Shown piece by piece: positions 17,502 to 25,000 of a stretch of 64,000 bases of DNA. The position numbers and the translations under genes were made by a program. Numbering within the stretch: the first letter of the stretch is position 1; each line of letters opens with the position of its first letter. The notes beneath the pieces were generated by a model that searched no databases, was not told the origin of the DNA, and saw only the letters and a program-made list of their open reading frames with translations. The DNA is from an uncultured Acidobacteriia bacterium (GTDB lineage: Bacteria > Acidobacteriota > Terriglobia > Bryobacterales > Bryobacteraceae), in assembly GCA_903907865.1 (NCBI GenBank), contig CAIVPR010000141.1, positions 124,001-188,000 on the forward strand, given 5' to 3'.

Positions 17502-17591
17502 TCGTTGTCCTTCTTGCCAGATACGTGCCCGGCATCATGCCAAGTGCGGGTTTTCGCCAATCATTGACGATGCCCACTGTATCTTCCTAAC

Positions 17592-17873
17592 CTACTTATC
17601 GACCGGCTCCGGCATTGTTAGAGGGATTTCGGAAGAAACATTTTGGAGTAACCGGAGGAGGTCGCCAACGCCGTCCGGGCCCCACGTATCCACAAGGTCG
17701 CGGGCCTGCCGGTTTTCCGCGGCGAGGGCCGAGGTCTCGCGACGGGTGACGCTGACGTCCCTCGGAGCCGTGATCCCAAGCTTCACCCGCGTCTTGGAAA
17801 TCTCGATGACCTCCACCTCGATGCCGTCCCCCAACAGGATGGCCTCGCCAACGCGACGTCTCAGGACTAGCAT
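17592..17873 (-). CDS. csrA: CsrA translational regulator
   Basis: A 93-residue RNA-binding protein that blocks or stabilises mRNAs by binding GGA motifs. The core MLVLRRRVGEAILLGDGIEV followed by ISKTRVKLGITAP and the V-RRE segment is intact. Typical CsrA has 60-75 residues; the extra C-terminal 25-30 residues (from about DTWGPDGVGDLLRLL) are unusual. Start 17873 matches the invariant MLVL N-terminus and overlaps the end of fliW by 7 bases. Next to fliW and upstream of fliC, it fits the FliW-CsrA-flagellin feedback switch known in Bacillus. Confidence 0.95.
   Translation of the reverse strand: MLVLRRRVGEAILLGDGIEVEVIEISKTRVKLGITAPRDVSVTRRETSALAAENRQARDLVDTWGPDGVGDLLRLLQNVSSEIPLTMPEPVDK
17596..17625 (-). 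promoter_or_regulatory. Candidate sigma-28 promoter for fliC
   Basis: The minus strand reads CCCTCTAA, 14 bases, then GTCGATAAG. The -10 is 7/8 to GCCGATAA and overlaps the last codons of csrA. The same box pair with the same spacing occurs upstream of fliK. The expected start is about 88 bases from the fliC ATG. Confidence 0.45.
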
Positions 17874-18328
17874 ATTTCCTCCCAGCGGCCGCCGTCCGCA
17901 AGCCGGTAGTGAGCCGGAATCCCGGCACCGATTGCCTGGACGCAACGGAAATTATGAAGGTTGACAACCACCGGAGCCCCCAGGTTTGTTTGAACCGTTC
18001 CCCCGGAAGGCAGCAGGATGGCCAAGCACAGCACGTCCTCGCCTATTGCTGGTTCGCGAGCGTCCAGTTGGAGAGCCGCGCTGTCCTCCTCGGAGAGGCA
18101 AAGGCGGAACTGTGAACTCACCACCGGGGCCGGTAGGGTGACAAAACAAAGGTCGGGCGAGGTAGCGCTATGGAGGTAGACCAACGGTCGCTGGGCCGGT
18201 ATCTCGACCGGGATCATGCGGCGCTCGGACTCGAAGCCGGGAAGTCCCGACGGGAGGTGGATTTCAGAGTCCGAGTCGAAGGTGATTTCCCCCAAGCGAG
18301 TGGAACGTATCGTGCGTTGAGTTGTCAA
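17867..18328 (-). CDS. fliW: Flagellar assembly factor FliW
   Basis: A 153-residue antagonist of CsrA that also binds flagellin; when flagellin is exported, freed FliW sequesters CsrA. Family motifs are IHLPSGLPGFES near residue 25 and, near 120, a VQTNLGAPVVVNLHNFRCVQ segment. The start is taken as TTG at 18328: GAGGAGG lies 7 bases upstream and the TTGA overlaps the stop of the upstream gene by 4 bases. The in-frame ATG at 18367 would add 13 residues inside that gene. Confidence 0.9.
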   Translation of the reverse strand: MTTQRTIRSTRLGEITFDSDSEIHLPSGLPGFESERRMIPVEIPAQRPLVYLHSATSPDLCFVTLPAPVVSSQFRLCLSEEDSAALQLDAREPAIGEDVLCLAILLPSGGTVQTNLGAPVVVNLHNFRCVQAIGAGIPAHYRLADGGRWEEIC

Positions 18329-19992
18329 GCAGCTGCCTCCTCGGCGGTGGGAGCAGCGAATGGACATGGCGCGCTACCCGGGATTCTGTAGGGACGGGAG
18401 AAGGTTGGAGGTGTTGACGCGGTGTCCCGCAACGTCAATTGGACGGGCAGGTGCCGCGGGTCGATCTGGATGGAATAACGGGCGTGGAAAGATTGCGCCA
18501 GATTGTTCCATGCCGCCGCGAAGTCGGCTTCGTCAACCACCGGATAGGGCTCGCCGGAGGATTTCCCGGCAACGTCAGGACTGCGCCAGCAGTGCAACTG
18601 GACGTCGCGCTCCATACACTCGGCCCGGAGTGCGGCCAAGTCGAGATCTACGGCGTCCGGGCCAGAGAGGAACAAGATTAGATGCTCCGGCATCGGTTGA
18701 TCGGGCAACCGGAGAAGACTGCGGATGCTGCGGGCGGCGGAACGGGTGCTCGGCGCACCCACCCTGAAAAGGGCAGTGACGGCGGCGGGGTCCTGGATGA
18801 ACTCCGATTCGAGGAGTTGCCGATGCGTCGCGACAGACGGTCCGTACGCACTAACGGCCCACCGGTCGGAACGGGGCTTTCGCTGGGCTTGCTGGAGTAA
18901 GGCCACAGCCAAGGCGGGTGATGAAGCTGGAAATACAATCCGGATCGCGACCGCCGTACCGGCAGTCACCTCGGAGACCGAGTAGTCAAGGATAGGCCGG
19001 TCGCTCGAGTAGAGAAAGAAGTCGAGGGAGCTTACGCCGCGCACGAATTCGCCGCGTTCGGATACGACGCGAGTCCATACTTCGCACTTCTCGCGCTGGA
19101 CAACGATGGACGCAAGCAGCGGTTGCAAGTGCCACGCCGGCACGTCCCGCATAGGATTCAGCGCGGTGAGCGCCTTGGTCGCGGCCTTCCTTAGATCCTG
19201 CGACCCGGCACTCGCGGCAGTCGTGAGATGGGGGGTGAACCGGATGTCAGACGTCCGGCCCATCACCCACGCTGCGGTCAGTTGGAAGGGTGGCTGGCCC
19301 GAATCCATTAGGGAGGCGATGCGGGTCAGTGCCCGTGAATCACCGGCCTCGTACAGGGCCAAACAAGCGTTCCCGGCTACCCGGTTGTCGGTATCGTCCA
19401 AGGCCCGCTCCATAAGCCGGGTCCCCTTGGCATGGTCGCCATTCCAAAGTGCCTCGACAATCCCCGCGCGCACCCGTGCCTCGCCGTCGTCAAACCGGGA
19501 GGCCGCGGTGTCTTCGTTGTAACGGAAACGGGCCATCAGCGCCGCGCTCTTGGAACGCACCCTCAAATCGGCGTTCTCGCAGAGGCGGCCGATGATCCGC
19601 CAGTTTGCAACATCCTCGGGATATTCGGCGACGAGGTCGAGAACACGAAGTGCGCTGGCGACATTTTGGATCCCTTGGTTAACGAATGTACGTTCCACCA
19701 ATTGGCTAAGGAAGGCCGCGTCCAAGGCGAGCATGCAGCGGGTCAGCGCACGCGACTGATGGAGAGTACTGACGGCTGGATCGGCGACTGCCTTGACCGC
19801 CAGATCGCCGCCGCGAAGCAGAGTGAGCGCATACCGAATGCCGCGGTCGCTGACGGAGGGACTGGGGACCCCGAGAACAGCATCCAAGAACACCTTTTGA
19901 TCCCCGCGCAAGGCGTCACGCATCGCCTTGCCCATGCGCGACGGGTCGTGGGTGAAACGTGCGAAGGTGGCAATCAGTTCGGACTTGGTCAT
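18325..19992 (-). CDS. HEAT-repeat protein with acidobacterial VWFA-related C-terminal domain
   Basis: 555 residues, no signal peptide or membrane segment. Residues about 110-290 are HEAT-like helical repeats (DLRVRSKSAALMARF, RVAGNACLALYEAGD, QLTAAWVMGRTSD, DLRKAATKALTAL). Residues 310-345 (VVSERGEFVRGVSSLDFFLY) match the start of the VWFA-related domain common in Acidobacteria. The rest to about 475 is VWFA-like (PEHLILFLSGPD), but the metal site DxSxS is replaced by PASSP. The start overlaps fliM and the end overlaps fliW, so it is coupled on both sides. It is not a standard flagellar protein. A scaffold for the C-ring or its assembly is a guess. Confidence 0.8.
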   Translation of the reverse strand: MTKSELIATFARFTHDPSRMGKAMRDALRGDQKVFLDAVLGVPSPSVSDRGIRYALTLLRGGDLAVKAVADPAVSTLHQSRALTRCMLALDAAFLSQLVERTFVNQGIQNVASALRVLDLVAEYPEDVANWRIIGRLCENADLRVRSKSAALMARFRYNEDTAASRFDDGEARVRAGIVEALWNGDHAKGTRLMERALDDTDNRVAGNACLALYEAGDSRALTRIASLMDSGQPPFQLTAAWVMGRTSDIRFTPHLTTAASAGSQDLRKAATKALTALNPMRDVPAWHLQPLLASIVVQREKCEVWTRVVSERGEFVRGVSSLDFFLYSSDRPILDYSVSEVTAGTAVAIRIVFPASSPALAVALLQQAQRKPRSDRWAVSAYGPSVATHRQLLESEFIQDPAAVTALFRVGAPSTRSAARSIRSLLRLPDQPMPEHLILFLSGPDAVDLDLAALRAECMERDVQLHCWRSPDVAGKSSGEPYPVVDEADFAAAWNNLAQSFHARYSIQIDPRHLPVQLTLRDTASTPPTFSRPYRIPGSAPCPFAAPTAEEAAA

Positions 19993-20954
19993 CGCAACTC
20001 ATCCTGGAATGCGTTCGCGACCCGGAAGGCGGCCCTACGACCGGCATTGACCATCTCGCCGACGTACTTCTTCTCACCGTTGAGCATGAGGTCGACAGGA
20101 CGGGACACGGGATATTCAAAACTCAGGATGTCGCCAGCCTCAAGATTCATCAGATCCCGCAGCAGCAGCTTGGGCCCGGAGAGTAGAACCTCGCTTTGGA
20201 GTTTCGAGGTTCTTACAATGTCGAGGACGCGGGACTGCTCCTGGTCAGTCGACGCGCTTTTTCGCAGCGACCATTGCTGGTCGAACTTCTGCCGCATCAT
20301 TTTAATAATGATGGAGGGCATCGCGATGTTCATCATCCCAATGGAGTCGCCGATCCGTATCTCGATGGCAACCGCCACGACGGCTTCCGTGGGGGCCAGG
20401 ATCTGAAGGAATTGGGGCTCGGTTTCAACAGTGTCGATGGCGAAATCGATATTGGTGACGAACTTCCAAGCCTCTCGGAGATCCCGCAAGATCAAACGGA
20501 ATAGACCGTCCAGAAGGACCTGCTCGATTTCCGTGATTTCTCGCTGGGAATTGAACTGGAGCTTGCCGTCGCCACCGAGGAGGATCTCCAAGATGGGAAA
20601 AATCAGGGAGGAGTTGAGCTCGAGAACCGCGTTGCCGTCATACGGCTTGAGACCGAGGGACGCAATGCAGGTCGGGGATGGCAGGCATTCGAGAAACTCG
20701 GAGTAAGACAGCTGCTCCACGCTAACGAGGTTGACAATCAAATAGGAGCGCAGGTACGCGGAAAGACTGGAGACCAAGTTTCGGACGAAGTTGTCGTGAA
20801 GCTGATGGATCGCGCGCAGTTGCGACTTCGCGATTCGATCAGGGCGGCGGAAATCGAAAAGGGCTGCGCGCTTGCTTCCAGAACGCTCGGCCTGCCGGCC
20901 TTGGATGTTCTGGAATACGGCATCGATCTCCTGCTGGCTTAGTTGTCGTCCCAT
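19989..20954 (-). CDS. fliM: Flagellar motor switch protein FliM
   Basis: A 321-residue C-ring protein. The N-terminal LSQQEIDAVF (residues 5-14) is the phospho-CheY binding peptide. The middle domain (about 45-230) carries SLSAYLRSYLIVNLVSVEQ and ILLGGDGKL, and the C-terminal SpoA domain (about 245-315) begins LDIVRTSKLQSEVLLSG. The GGxG motif of the middle domain is seen as GGDG. Length is normal. The end overlaps the HEAT/VWFA gene by 4 bases. Confidence 0.95.
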   Translation of the reverse strand: MGRQLSQQEIDAVFQNIQGRQAERSGSKRAALFDFRRPDRIAKSQLRAIHQLHDNFVRNLVSSLSAYLRSYLIVNLVSVEQLSYSEFLECLPSPTCIASLGLKPYDGNAVLELNSSLIFPILEILLGGDGKLQFNSQREITEIEQVLLDGLFRLILRDLREAWKFVTNIDFAIDTVETEPQFLQILAPTEAVVAVAIEIRIGDSIGMMNIAMPSIIIKMMRQKFDQQWSLRKSASTDQEQSRVLDIVRTSKLQSEVLLSGPKLLLRDLMNLEAGDILSFEYPVSRPVDLMLNGEKKYVGEMVNAGRRAAFRVANAFQDELR

Positions 20955-20972
20955 GTTGTCCTCCGCCGCTCG

Positions 20973-21899
20973 TCACCCCAGATAGTCGAACAGGCTCTTT
21001 TGCTGGGAGATTCGCGACTCGACACCGAAGGCCGCCGATTGGGCGGTGGACTCCTGTGCCAAGTCCGTGGCGGCTTGGGTGATGTCCGCGTCACGGATTC
21101 CCGCGATGCCCGTTCGTAGCGAGGTGATCCGGGCGGCAACATTGTTCTGTTCGGAAGTGATCCGATTCCCATCATTCCCATATGCGGCCTGCTGTTGGTT
21201 GAGCCAGGCCGCCGCTTGCTGGAGAGAGTCGTCCGAAGCCGCGACACCCGACTGGTTATTGGACTGAAGCGCGTTCACAAGGCTCTGCAGGGCGGCAAAC
21301 ACGTTGTCCGCTGCCGGCGCGCCGGTCGGCCCGGCGTGGTCGAAAATTGTCGATGCGGTCCGTGACTGGTATACGGTGAGACCGTTTGGGTCGACGATGA
21401 CACGCGCTCCGGCTTGGGCCGTCAGCTTGTCCGCCCCGGTGGCGGACGCGGAATCGTAGGTGTAAGGAGCGCTTTGATCCTGGGCCCCGCCGAAGATGAA
21501 GCGGCCTTCGACCGACGTGTTGGCCGCGGACACGATCTGCTGCTGAATGCTCTGGACTTGGACGGCGATTGCTTGGCGGTCGGTCGCGGTAGTGACGGAA
21601 TTGGCCCCTTGCGCTGCCAAGGAGCGCGCGCTGTCCAGCAGTGTTATGGCGGACGCGATCGCTTGATCGGCGGCACTGGTCTCGGCCTGCACCCGTCCCA
21701 GGTTCGATTGATACGTCTGGTTCGCGGCGAGGCTGGACCCCAAGTCCACCAAACTTGCGGTCTCGGCCGGGGCGTCGGAGGCATCGTTCACCTTGTAGCC
21801 GGAGGTAAGCTGCTGCTGGGTCTTGATTTGCGCCTTCTGTAGAGTCGCAATGCCATTCAGGAACCAATCGGACCCGATACTTGAGGCGCTGGAAATCAT
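20973..21899 (-). CDS. flgL: Flagellar hook-associated protein FlgL (HAP3)
   Basis: A 308-residue flagellin-like junction protein between hook and filament. The N-terminal flagellin domain has LTSGYKVNDASDAPAE, and the C-terminal helix has GIAGIRDADITQAATDLAQE. It directly follows flgK with a 4-base overlap (ATGA). Length is typical. Confidence 0.94.
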   Translation of the reverse strand: MISSASSIGSDWFLNGIATLQKAQIKTQQQLTSGYKVNDASDAPAETASLVDLGSSLAANQTYQSNLGRVQAETSAADQAIASAITLLDSARSLAAQGANSVTTATDRQAIAVQVQSIQQQIVSAANTSVEGRFIFGGAQDQSAPYTYDSASATGADKLTAQAGARVIVDPNGLTVYQSRTASTIFDHAGPTGAPAADNVFAALQSLVNALQSNNQSGVAASDDSLQQAAAWLNQQQAAYGNDGNRITSEQNNVAARITSLRTGIAGIRDADITQAATDLAQESTAQSAAFGVESRISQQKSLFDYLG

Positions 21900-23275
21900 T
21901 TGATGAGATTGACCTCGTCATTGGTAAGTTGATCGAGCACTGAGACGATCTTGGCTGCGGCCTCGTAAGCACGCTGGTACGAAGTGATGTTGACGGCCTC
22001 CTGGTCGAGCGAAACACTTGACACCTGAGTTCGATTTGCCTGCGAGGAGGTAACGGACGATTGATCGGTTGTGTTTCTTTGCTGAGCGTCGGCGTATTCC
22101 TGCCCGGTTCTCGATGCGATGGACGAAAAATAGGACTGCGGCGAAAGTCCGGCAATCTGGTCGGCAGACTGGTTGGAACCCGGCAGTTGGGCTAGAACAT
22201 TGGCGATGGAATTGGATTGCCCTGTTGGACCACTTGTGCCCAGAGCCAGTTGGTCCGGCGTGACGGTGGGATCCACTTTGAGAGTTTGGGCAACATCCGC
22301 GTCGTTGGAGGGATCGTAAGTGAAGATCGGCACGCCCGGGGCCCCAGCCGCCGTGCCGCCGGAACCTAACAGGGCGTTAACGCGCGAGGCAAAGCCTTTG
22401 GCGAGGATGTTCAACTGCCCGGGGGAGCCGTTGCCACCAGTCAGGGCCGGCAGCGTTTGACTTCGGAACTGGAGAAGGGCCCCCAGTTTCCCCAAAAGAG
22501 TCGATGGCGATGTGCCGCCGCCGGACGAGGTGACCTGCGCACCCGGCGCAGCGGACCCGTCGGCAGAGATCCTGAATGCCTGGGTGCCTACCACTAGAGG
22601 TTGCCGCCCACCTATCAACACGGAGACGGTTCCGTCCAAGTTCTTGGAAACACCGATGTCCACCAGTGAGGACAAACTGTCCAGTGCCGAGCGGAGCCCG
22701 GCATCCGCAGCGGGGTTGGGCTCGGTGCCACGGAGGGTTTGGGCATTGTACGCACTGATCTGCGCTCCGAGATCATTGATTTGGCCAACCGTTGCTTGGA
22801 TGGCCGAGTCCACCTGACCCTGTTGGGATCCTAGAGAGTTGGCGACAGAGTTGAACGAATCCGCCACGCTGCCCGCAGCCGACAGGGCGATGGAACGGAG
22901 GGTTGTGTCGTTCGGGTTCACCGCAGCGTTGGCAAAGGCTGCGGAGAATCTCTGGAAGGCAGCCAAGATTCCGGCGTTGCCTGTGATATCAAAGAGCCCG
23001 TTCACTTGGGCCAGCTGCGCGGCTGTGGCCTGGCTGGCCCCGGATTGCGAGAGGGTATCGCGAACCAGACTGTCGGCGCGAGAGTCGCCCGCCGAAGTGA
23101 TCACGACCCTGTCGGCCCCGCCCTGGCCGGAATTGCCCAAGGGCAGTATGACCGCTCGGAGAGCCGCGTACCCCGGACTGGCCGAGTTGGCGACGTTCTG
23201 CTGGTCTGCGGAAAGAGCCAAGCTGTAGGCTTGGAGCGAGCTGGCCGCAGTCTGGATGGATGAGAACAACGACAT
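21896..23275 (-). CDS. flgK: Flagellar hook-associated protein FlgK (HAP1)
   Basis: A 459-residue first junction protein on the hook. N-terminus SIQTAASSLQAYSLALSADQ with QQNVANSASPGY is the rod/hook motif. The C-terminus (SLDQEAVNITSYQRAYEAAA) is the FlgK hallmark. ATG 23275 is chosen because GGAGG lies 6 bases upstream; a TTG at 23281 would touch that site. The gene starts 3 bases after flgM. Confidence 0.95.
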   Translation of the reverse strand: MSLFSSIQTAASSLQAYSLALSADQQNVANSASPGYAALRAVILPLGNSGQGGADRVVITSAGDSRADSLVRDTLSQSGASQATAAQLAQVNGLFDITGNAGILAAFQRFSAAFANAAVNPNDTTLRSIALSAAGSVADSFNSVANSLGSQQGQVDSAIQATVGQINDLGAQISAYNAQTLRGTEPNPAADAGLRSALDSLSSLVDIGVSKNLDGTVSVLIGGRQPLVVGTQAFRISADGSAAPGAQVTSSGGGTSPSTLLGKLGALLQFRSQTLPALTGGNGSPGQLNILAKGFASRVNALLGSGGTAAGAPGVPIFTYDPSNDADVAQTLKVDPTVTPDQLALGTSGPTGQSNSIANVLAQLPGSNQSADQIAGLSPQSYFSSIASRTGQEYADAQQRNTTDQSSVTSSQANRTQVSSVSLDQEAVNITSYQRAYEAAAKIVSVLDQLTNDEVNLIK

Positions 23276-23277
23276 CG

Positions 23278-23550
23278 TCAACCTCCAGCCTGGGCGACAA
23301 TTGCCGAACCCACCAGCGAAGCAGAGAAGGAGTAGGACCCTGCCCGCACGGAAGCGGCCAACTGCTGGACTCGCGATGCGTGGTCGACCGCGGCCCGTTG
23401 TAGGATTCCGGTGGCGCCGGAGATCGAAACACTGTCAGCGGAGGCAAGTCCAGCCTTGTTGGAGCCGTTCGCTCCGACTGCGCCGAACGAGCCGACAGCT
23501 CCCGCGTGGGCACCTGCCGCCACCGACGATGAATCCAATTGCAATCGCAT
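23278..23550 (-). CDS. flgM: Anti-sigma-28 factor FlgM
   Basis: A 90-residue protein. The N-terminal half is Ala/Gly/Ser-rich, as expected for the disordered half of FlgM. The C-terminal half (SVSISGATGILQRAAVDHAS, then RVQQLAASVRAGSYSFSASLV) follows the FlgM pattern that binds sigma-28 region 4. It sits between a sigma-28-family gene and flgK, a common FlgM position. GGAGG precedes the ATG. Sequence alone gives moderate support; context raises it. Confidence 0.8.
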   Translation of the reverse strand: MRLQLDSSSVAAGAHAGAVGSFGAVGANGSNKAGLASADSVSISGATGILQRAAVDHASRVQQLAASVRAGSYSFSASLVGSAIVAQAGG

Positions 23551-23577
23551 TGCTATCCTCCATCAGGCCACGACCAC

Positions 23578-24210
23578 CTACAAGTGGGCGAAGTCACGAA
23601 CACCGCGACTCCAGAGAGCGCGCTTCAACCTATCCAGAGCGACTTGGTGGATCTGGCATGCACGGCTCTCATTCACGTTGAGCGCCGCCCCGATCTGCTT
23701 GAGCGTAAGGCCGTTGGCGTAACGCAGACGGACCACCGACAAGTAGCGCAGGGGCAGCCGCCGCAATTCCTCGGCGATAATCGAGACACGTTGCTCGTTA
23801 AGCGCCGAGAACTGTGGTGACGTTTCGTTCGACGCTTGGCACACCGACTCGACTTCGGAGCCCCCGGTAGAATTCGGGGGCGCACCAATGGGCAACCGCT
23901 CGCGACCCGCGTTGCGCCGAACCATGTCGAGCATTTCCCCGCGGATACGAAACTTGGCATACCCGGCCAACGGGGTTCCTACATCCGCCGCGAAGGTCCT
24001 TGCCGCTTTCAACAAGCCGACATTTCCGGCTTGCACGAGATCCGATATTTCGATCCCGCAGCCTTGGGGTAGCCGGGCATGAAGCCTCCCCGCCAAGCCC
24101 CGGACCAGCCGGTTCATCTCTTCCATCATCTGAGGCGGCAAAGACATGCCGCCCGGAGGCACGACACCTTCCAATTGGGCCGTCGCGCCACCCGTAGTAG
24201 CCTCAGTCAT
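23578..24210 (-). CDS. Sigma-28-family RNA polymerase sigma factor, short form without region 3
   Basis: 210 residues. Region 2 (about 30-105) has DLVQAGNVGLLKAARTF and YAKFRIRGEMLDMVRR. Region 4 (about 145-205) has RRLPLRYLSVVRLRYANGLT and the helix-turn-helix LKQIGAALNVNESRACQIHQ. The roughly 45 residues between (PNSTGGSEVESVCQASNET) are low-complexity and lack the helical sigma-3 domain seen in the second sigma of this window (32044-32811). It precedes flgM, suggesting that FlgM acts on this protein. Whether it reads flagellar promoters is untested. Confidence 0.85.
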   Translation of the reverse strand: MTEATTGGATAQLEGVVPPGGMSLPPQMMEEMNRLVRGLAGRLHARLPQGCGIEISDLVQAGNVGLLKAARTFAADVGTPLAGYAKFRIRGEMLDMVRRNAGRERLPIGAPPNSTGGSEVESVCQASNETSPQFSALNEQRVSIIAEELRRLPLRYLSVVRLRYANGLTLKQIGAALNVNESRACQIHQVALDRLKRALWSRGVRDFAHL

Positions 24211-24270
24211 CAGCTATGAATAGAGTGGCGGCAGCGGGAATTTTTCTCACCTGCTGGCGAAATATTTTTT

Positions 24271-24804
24271 TTAGGCCGCAGCTAGGCCGAGGATGGGAAT
24301 CCGGGATCGAACAGCTGCCTGTTCGGAAGCAGGGGCGAGTCCGATTCTCACCTCGAACTGTTCGCCCTCTGTCTTGAATGCGAGCGTGGCTCCGCGCAGA
24401 CCACAAGCGTTGCGGAACTGGAAGTTGCGCCCGTGTACGACGGTCGGCACGCTGATGGCAAGGGGTCCGGTGAGGATTTCCAGCCCGTTCTTGATGTTGC
24501 CGATCATCATGTTTGTGACTTCGGCCACCACATCCAGGACCTCCTCGTCGATTACGGGCTTGCCCGGCACGGACTCGGTGCCAAGCATCCGGGAACTGAG
24601 GAGCGCCGCGAGTGTCGGCGAGCAACAGAAAACACCCGAGCCGCCCCAGTCGCCGGTGATACCGACAAGGGAGATCAAGCCGCTGTCCGAGGGTCGGGAG
24701 TCGCCTACCACACCCACAAAGTCGACCTGCATGTCCAGCATCATTGAAAACACCTCGGACGTAGCCTCCGTCACGCTCTTTACTAGCACTTCTTCGTCAA
24801 TCAC
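24271..24804 (-). CDS. cheX: CheX-like CheY-P phosphatase / chemotaxis protein
   Basis: A 177-residue protein of the CheC/CheX/FliY phosphatase superfamily, which dephosphorylates CheY-P. The catalytic pair appears once as E95-x-x-N98 in AEVTNMMIGNIKNG, the CheX arrangement. The start is GTG (MIDEEVL) with AAAGGA upstream. It is the first gene of the unit that continues with sigma, flgM, flgKL, fliM and fliW-csrA, behind a clear sigma-28 promoter. A second CheX-like protein is encoded at 26377-26814. Confidence 0.82.
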   Translation of the reverse strand: MIDEEVLVKSVTEATSEVFSMMLDMQVDFVGVVGDSRPSDSGLISLVGITGDWGGSGVFCCSPTLAALLSSRMLGTESVPGKPVIDEEVLDVVAEVTNMMIGNIKNGLEILTGPLAISVPTVVHGRNFQFRNACGLRGATLAFKTEGEQFEVRIGLAPASEQAAVRSRIPILGLAAA

Positions 24805-24885
24805 TTGTTTGTCCTTTCACGCCGTCTACGGATCGCGGCCCCAGCCAAAAGCTGGGCAGAGCCCGTTGGACGTTCTTCACCCTGT

Positions 24886-24913
24886 CTATCGGCGGATTCT
24901 CGCAGCAAGTTTA
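24886..24913 (-). promoter_or_regulatory. Sigma-28 promoter of the cheX-sigma-flgM-flgKL-fliM-fliW-csrA unit
   Basis: The minus strand reads TAAACTT and GCCGATAGACA, with 16 bases between TAAA and GCCGATAG. Nearly the same boxes and flanks precede the cheY at 48315. The roughly 75-base leader contains a 6-pair hairpin (CCCAGC/GCTGGG, 24840-24856). Confidence 0.75.
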
Positions 24914-24967
24914 GGGTCCCGGCGCAGATTCTTGCGGCGATCTTGCACCCCACCCCAAAAAAAGTCC

Positions 24968-24994
24968 TAAAGGTTTTCCAACTTCGGTCGATAG
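24968..24994 (+). promoter_or_regulatory. Sigma-28-like promoter of the sigma-54 activator gene
   Basis: TAAAGGTT and GTCGATAG with exactly 15 bases between TAAA and GTCGATAG, the textbook spacing. The -10 overlaps the AGGAGG ribosome site, so the transcript would start at or within a few bases of the GTG start at 25001. Confidence 0.55.
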
Positions 24995-25000
24995 GAGGTT

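Noticed and set aside
17553-17568. Sigma-54-like TTGGCGAAAACCCGCA in the fliC leader
   Set aside because: GG and GC are 9 rather than 10 bases apart, which sigma-54 does not tolerate well, and a sigma-28-like site lies just upstream.
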